A stretch of DNA of 10,109 bases from Saprospiraceae bacterium (GTDB taxonomy: Bacteria > Bacteroidota > Bacteroidia > Chitinophagales > Saprospiraceae), in contig JALZVN010000107.1 in assembly GCA_023299965.1 (NCBI GenBank), positions 1 through 10,109 on the forward strand, given 5' to 3'. Position 1 is the stretch's first letter. Each line of letters starts with the position of its first letter. The notes under the pieces are model-generated. The model saw only the letters and a program-made list of their open reading frames with translations, had not been told where the DNA came from and made no database searches. A program made the position numbers and the translations under genes. Below, piece after piece: positions 7,017-10,109 of this stretch.

Positions 7017-7055
7017 AAAAAAGGCTCGCCGACATATTGCCGGCGAGCCTTTTTT
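7017..7055. terminator. Bidirectional intrinsic terminator
   Basis: AAAAAAGGCTCGCCG (7017-7031) and CGGCGAGCCTTTTTT (7041-7055) pair perfectly over 15 bp around a 9-base loop. The GC core is flanked by A6 and T6, so each strand has a U tract. It lies between the convergent PIG-L and CAP-domain genes, 20 bases after one stop and 16 bases after the other, and can end both transcripts. Confidence 0.95.
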
Positions 7056-7070
7056 GTATCCTGCTCAATG

Positions 7071-7595
7071 CTACTTGAGTGTACCAAAATCCAAAACCCA
7101 AAAATCTCCAACCTTTGAGATTCCTACTTGTCTAAAATGAGGACTTGCCATTACAGAACAGTGTGCAGGGCTATCTTTAAAAGCTTGAATTACTTCAGCT
7201 GGTGTCCGCGGTCCTTTGGCAACATTTTCACCAAAGGCTATGGCTTCATATTCTGCGACTACTAATCTATCTCCCAAGGTAGACCCATCACTACCTACAT
7301 GGCTAAGAACATTTCTATCGAACATATCTTGCCCATGTGCTTCTGCAGCAGCATCTAGATTGGGATGCCAAAATAATGGTTCTGTAGATTCTGTAATTTC
7401 GCCTCCACAATCGTTTATTTCTGCACGAAATGCATTGATTAAAGCAAGTGTTTCGTGTTCTAGATCCGACATTTGATCACTAAAATCTTCTATTTCTGCT
7501 TCTTCAAAAAATGACTCAAAACTTGGGCTTGGCTCATCCTCTGCACAAGAAAACAGCACACAGGTCACTACAAACAGTCCAATTATCCTTTTCAT
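7071..7595 (-). CDS. CAP-domain (SCP/PR-1-like, YkwD-type) lipoprotein
   Basis: This is a 174-residue lipoprotein. The signal peptide MKRIIGLFVVTCVLFSC ends in a lipobox (LFSC, lipidated C17). The next residues, AEDE, are acidic and resemble the lipoprotein export signals that send Bacteroidetes lipoproteins to the cell surface. Residues about 18-45 are an acidic linker, and the CAP domain spans about 47-174. Conserved features include FWHPNLDAAAEAHGQDM, LSHVGSDGSTLGDRL (H99), FGENVAKG (E123) and SPAHCSVM (H145), the usual positions of the CAP-cavity His/Glu residues. C63 (in DCGG) and C146 (in AHC) probably form the disulfide typical of this subgroup. CAP proteins bind lipids or act on partner proteins in some organisms; bacterial members are mostly uncharacterised. 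The gene is convergent with the PIG-L gene, shares its terminator and appears monocistronic. No exact -7 box was found upstream. Confidence 0.92.
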   Translation of the reverse strand: MKRIIGLFVVTCVLFSCAEDEPSPSFESFFEEAEIEDFSDQMSDLEHETLALINAFRAEINDCGGEITESTEPLFWHPNLDAAAEAHGQDMFDRNVLSHVGSDGSTLGDRLVVAEYEAIAFGENVAKGPRTPAEVIQAFKDSPAHCSVMASPHFRQVGISKVGDFWVLDFGTLK

Positions 7596-7688
7596 ATATA
7601 TCTAAATTTAAAATTATAGCGAGAATAAAGGTTACTACGGGAGGCAAATGAGGAACCTTCAAAAAACAAGATATTGCTGGCAAATTCA

Positions 7689-7696
7689 TATATTTG
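7689..7696 (+). promoter_or_regulatory. Candidate -7 box upstream of the small membrane protein and symporter
   Basis: TATATTTG at 7689-7696 fits TAnnTTTG exactly and is the same octamer as the lepB -7 box. The nearest upstream TTG (7674-7676) is only 12 bases away, shorter than the usual 17-21, so the -33 part is doubtful. The implied leader to ATG 7768 is about 65 bases. It is the best promoter candidate in the 172-base gap after the CAP gene start. Confidence 0.4.
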
Positions 7697-7767
7697 AGCG
7701 TTCTAAGTAGCAAAAACATGTCCCTATATGTGACAGGCTTTTTTCTTACATAAAAGAAATAACCAAT

Positions 7768-7899
7768 ATGAATAAAACCCAAAGTAGCGAGGACAAACCA
7801 CCTATATTAGGAAGTTGGAATAGGATGTATATAGTGGTTTTGGTTGCCCATTTTGTGATCATAAGTCTATTCGTATTTTTTACTAAACTTTACTCCTAA
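7768..7899 (+). CDS. Small single-pass membrane protein preceding the symporter
   Basis: ATG 7768 opens a 43-codon frame ending in TAA 7897-7899. The N-terminus is polar (MNKTQSSEDKPPILGSWNR) and is followed by one strongly hydrophobic helix, about residues 20-38 (MYIVVLVAHFVIISLFVFF), then a short TKLYS tail. The PPILGSWNRMY stretch looks designed rather than random, and I recall similar tiny proteins before SSS genes in Bacteroidetes, though this needs a search. It ends 10 bases before the symporter start on the same strand, so the two are almost certainly co-transcribed and perhaps translationally coupled. Other SSS symporters have small membrane partners encoded next to them (YjcH/DUF485 with ActP, YhdT with PanF), so a role as an accessory or stabilising subunit is the leading inference. 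R19 just before the helix predicts N-terminus in the cytoplasm, but the K40 after it weakens the call. Confidence 0.7.
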   Translation: MNKTQSSEDKPPILGSWNRMYIVVLVAHFVIISLFVFFTKLYS

Positions 7900-7909
7900 T
7901 TCTCCCCAA

Positions 7910-9823
7910 ATGCATATAATTGACTGGATAGTACTTTCTGCTACTATGGTAGCCATTATTGGTTATGGTATCTATAAGACAAGAAAGGTAGATAATGTAA
8001 AAAGCTACTTGATGGGAGACAAGGATCTCCCTTGGTGGACGATAGGTCTTTCTATTATGGCTACTCAGGCTTCAGCCATAACTTTTCTGTCGACACCTGG
8101 TAAAGCATACGAAGATGGACTTGGTTTTGCACAATTCTATTTTGGTTTACCTGTAGCAATGGTAATCTTATGTATATTCATATTACCCGTCTACTATAAA
8201 CTCAATGTATATACTGCCTACGAATATTTAGAGGAACGGTTTGACAACCGAGCTCGGATGCTTACTGCATTTTTATTCCTGATTCAGCGGGGGCTTGCCG
8301 CTGGTATTACCATTTTTGCTCCAGCAATTATCTTATCTAATATTATGACTTGGGATTTGAACCTAACCATCATATTGACTGGTGCAGTCGTGATTTTGTA
8401 TACAGTATTAGGAGGAACCAAGGCGGTAAGTGTAACTCAAAAACAGCAGATGATTATAATCCTTATTGGAATGGTCATCGCCGCAGTTATCATTGTTTTT
8501 AAGTTTCCTGAAGATGTTTCTTTTGGAGATTCCTTATCCTTAGCTGGCAAAATGGATAAACTTAAGGTGGTTGACTTTACTTTTGATTTAGATAAGCGAT
8601 ATACATTTTGGTCTGGGATGCTAGGAGGCGTATTCTTATTCCTATCCTACTTTGGTACAGATCAATCTCAGGTCCAACGCTATCTTTCTGGAAAAAGCCT
8701 CACAGAAAGCCGCTTGGGATTGCTATTCAATGGGGTTATCAAGGTCCCGATGCAATTTTTAGTATTGTTTGTGGGAATATTAGTATTTATGTTTTTTCAG
8801 TTTCAGCGCCCTCCTATTCATTTCAACAGCGCCAATATCATCAAAGTACAAGAATCACAATATGCTGGAGAACTAAATCAACTTGAAAAAGAGTTTGATG
8901 TGGTATTTGATGATAAAATGACCAGTCTCAATCAACTCTCTTTACAAATAGATGCAGAGAATGAAAGCGGTATTGCGCAAGCAAAAGCAGCATATGAAAT
9001 GAATCTTGAAAAAGATTTAGCAATAAGGTCTAAAGTGGATGACCTTATCTATAAAGTTGATTCAGATGCTATAGTAGAAGACAGCGATTATGTATTTATC
9101 ACTTTTGTGATCAACTATCTTCCTATCGGGATGATAGGTCTATTATTAGCGGTAATTTTTTCAGCAGCAATGTCTTCTACTGCTTCGGAGCTGAATGCTT
9201 TGGCTACGACTACAGTGATCGATATCTATAAGCGTAATATCAATCCAAATGGTACAGATAAAGAATACCTCCGAGCTTCAAAGGTACTTACTGTTGCCTG
9301 GGGTGTAATCGCTCTGATCTTTGCCATGGCTGCTTCTCTATTTGACAATTTGATTGAAGCAGTTAATATAGTTGGTTCGCTATTTTACGGGACGATCCTT
9401 GGGATTTTCCTTGTCGCTTTCTTTTTCAAGACGCTCACCAACAGTACTCGAATTTTAAGTCTATTCACCATGGGACTTTTTCTAGGCATCATTGCCACTT
9501 CAGTTTTACATTCTGATTATGTAGAGGCTGCGTTCCCTGCACTTTACCAAAATGATATGCCCGTAGTACTTGTCTTTATGGCTATTGGTGCATTGATAGG
9601 CTATATAGGCTCTAACAGCTTCTTTAAATCTATAGATGGTAGTTCTGTAATCGTAGGAGCTCTAGTCGCTCAAATAGTCGTAATAGTCATTTACATGCTC
9701 GACAGATTAGATGTTATTGACCTTAGCTACTTATGGTTAAATTTAATTGGATGTGTAATCGTGATGTTTGTGAGTCTACTAGTACAAAATTTACGCGGGA
9801 ATAAAAATGTGTCTCCTGCTTAA
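7910..9823 (+). CDS. Sodium:solute symporter (SSS/SLC5 family) with periplasmic insertion
   Basis: This 637-residue inner-membrane transporter is expected to couple Na+ entry to solute uptake. The LeuT-fold pattern is clear: helix 5-22; broken first core helix with GLSIMATQASAITFLSTPGKAYEDG (46-70); helices around 76-97, 117-143, 150-168, 179-197, 233-250 and 272-297; then INYLPIGMIGLLLAVIFSAAMSSTASELNALATTTVIDIYKR (401-442). In that segment S422/S423 occupy the Na2-site serines known from vSGLT. GGTKAVSVTQ (168-177) is another SSS hallmark. Four further helices follow up to about 625. Between helices ending near 298 and starting near 395, a charged ~95-residue segment rich in E, K, D and Q is inserted; by the positive-inside pattern it is periplasmic and looks helical. 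The substrate (sugar, sialic acid, amino acid or other) cannot be read from sequence. The small membrane protein 10 bases upstream is probably its partner. The start ATG 7910 lacks a Shine-Dalgarno sequence. Confidence 0.93.
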   Translation: MHIIDWIVLSATMVAIIGYGIYKTRKVDNVKSYLMGDKDLPWWTIGLSIMATQASAITFLSTPGKAYEDGLGFAQFYFGLPVAMVILCIFILPVYYKLNVYTAYEYLEERFDNRARMLTAFLFLIQRGLAAGITIFAPAIILSNIMTWDLNLTIILTGAVVILYTVLGGTKAVSVTQKQQMIIILIGMVIAAVIIVFKFPEDVSFGDSLSLAGKMDKLKVVDFTFDLDKRYTFWSGMLGGVFLFLSYFGTDQSQVQRYLSGKSLTESRLGLLFNGVIKVPMQFLVLFVGILVFMFFQFQRPPIHFNSANIIKVQESQYAGELNQLEKEFDVVFDDKMTSLNQLSLQIDAENESGIAQAKAAYEMNLEKDLAIRSKVDDLIYKVDSDAIVEDSDYVFITFVINYLPIGMIGLLLAVIFSAAMSSTASELNALATTTVIDIYKRNINPNGTDKEYLRASKVLTVAWGVIALIFAMAASLFDNLIEAVNIVGSLFYGTILGIFLVAFFFKTLTNSTRILSLFTMGLFLGIIATSVLHSDYVEAAFPALYQNDMPVVLVFMAIGALIGYIGSNSFFKSIDGSSVIVGALVAQIVVIVIYMLDRLDVIDLSYLWLNLIGCVIVMFVSLLVQNLRGNKNVSPA

Positions 9824-9900
9824 TTTGTAAAAGTGCATGAACAAAAATTCGCAGTTTTAATATCGGGGATTCATAGCATCACTTGTATTACTTTGAACGC

Positions 9901-9975
9901 GTATCCTAAGCTAGACTACTGGAGTCCATCCCGACATTATGTCTAGTATCCTAGACTAAGGAATTTTATCCTTAG
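9901..9975. repeat. Nested CTAG/CTAAG repeats downstream of the symporter
   Basis: GTATCCTA occurs twice (9901-9908, 9946-9953). CTAGAC (9911-9916 and 9951-9956) is inverted as GTCTAG (9941-9946). CTAAGGA (9956-9962) pairs with TCCTTAG (9969-9975) around ATTTTA. No U tract follows, so it is not a standard terminator, although no better one is visible after the symporter. It could be a decayed repeat or a weak 3' end structure. The rest of 9824-10109 shows no supported gene. Confidence 0.45.
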
Positions 9976-10109
9976 CTAAATGTGCCAAGCTTGAGGAAGT
10001 ATATAAAAGATTAAATTGGAGGGAATTCTGGAAATATTTCATTTTAACCAATGAATCGAGACCATAGAGGTAGACTCTCGCTTAAATGAACTCAGGTTTT
10101 TTAAAACTA

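Noticed and set aside
7216..7476. Plus-strand 86-codon frame
   Set aside because: It is antisense to the CAP domain, whose conserved His/Glu motifs identify the true strand.
7534..7782. Minus-strand 82-codon frame
   Set aside because: It overlaps the CAP signal peptide in another frame and runs over the small membrane protein start; composition looks like noncoding sequence.
8608..8886. Plus-strand 92-codon frame
   Set aside because: It is an alternative frame inside the symporter gene.
10042..10109. C-terminal end of a minus-strand gene entering from the right edge
   Set aside because: A frame of about 22 codons is open from the edge to a TGA, but that length is expected by chance and the residues show nothing recognisable.
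1..10109. CRISPR array, tRNA, rRNA, prophage or IS element
   Set aside because: No regularly spaced repeats, cloverleaf-like sequence, conserved rRNA segment, transposase or integrase frame was seen on either strand.

Overview
The window looks like a chromosomal segment of a marine-type Bacteroidetes (Bacteroidota), probably of the Cytophagales/Reichenbachiella kind. That placement is inferred from protein style and from promoters. Genes are moderately AT-rich, start codons lack Shine-Dalgarno sequences, and two to three upstream regions carry an exact TAnnTTTG -7 box. The proteins are forms I recognise from this phylum: a very long signal peptidase I with an extra N-terminal membrane module, a DUF2452 protein, a large PIG-L deacetylase with a C-terminal amidotransferase-like domain, and an SSS symporter with a periplasmic insertion. 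No phage, IS, tRNA, rRNA or CRISPR was seen.

Layout, left to right. (1) 1-527, minus strand: 5' part of a PolB-like 3'-5' exonuclease running off the left edge. (2) 528-677: divergent intergenic region with a promoter-like box and an inverted repeat. (3) 678-1673: membrane-anchored coiled-coil protein with a C-terminal beta-rich domain, followed by a clean intrinsic terminator (1701-1735). (4) 1832-2281: DUF2452 protein. (5) 2282-2819: a 538-base noncoding region, the most unusual part of the window. It holds a structured repeat (about 2330-2495) whose pattern I recall from many Bacteroidetes genomes. Beside it is a separate GC-rich block (2530-2695, 61% GC by hand count over 2531-2690) bounded by TTTTGG/CCAAAA and containing a perfect 23-bp inverted repeat. 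(6) 2820-4397 lepB, then 4496-6997 PIG-L deacetylase, probably one transcription unit, ending at a bidirectional terminator (7017-7055) shared with (7). (7) 7071-7595, minus strand: CAP-domain lipoprotein. (8) 7768-7899: an unlisted 43-residue single-pass membrane protein ending 10 bases before (9). (9) 7910-9823: SSS-family sodium/solute symporter. (10) 9824-10109: noncoding tail with nested CTAG-containing repeats.

How the genes may work together: the exported PIG-L hydrolase could release a deacetylated or amine-bearing solute that the symporter takes up. The small membrane protein sits where accessory subunits of other SSS symporters sit (YjcH with ActP, YhdT with PanF), so it is a candidate symporter partner. 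LepB would process the signal peptide of the PIG-L protein, as for any Sec substrate. These links are inference from gene order; the substrate is unknown.
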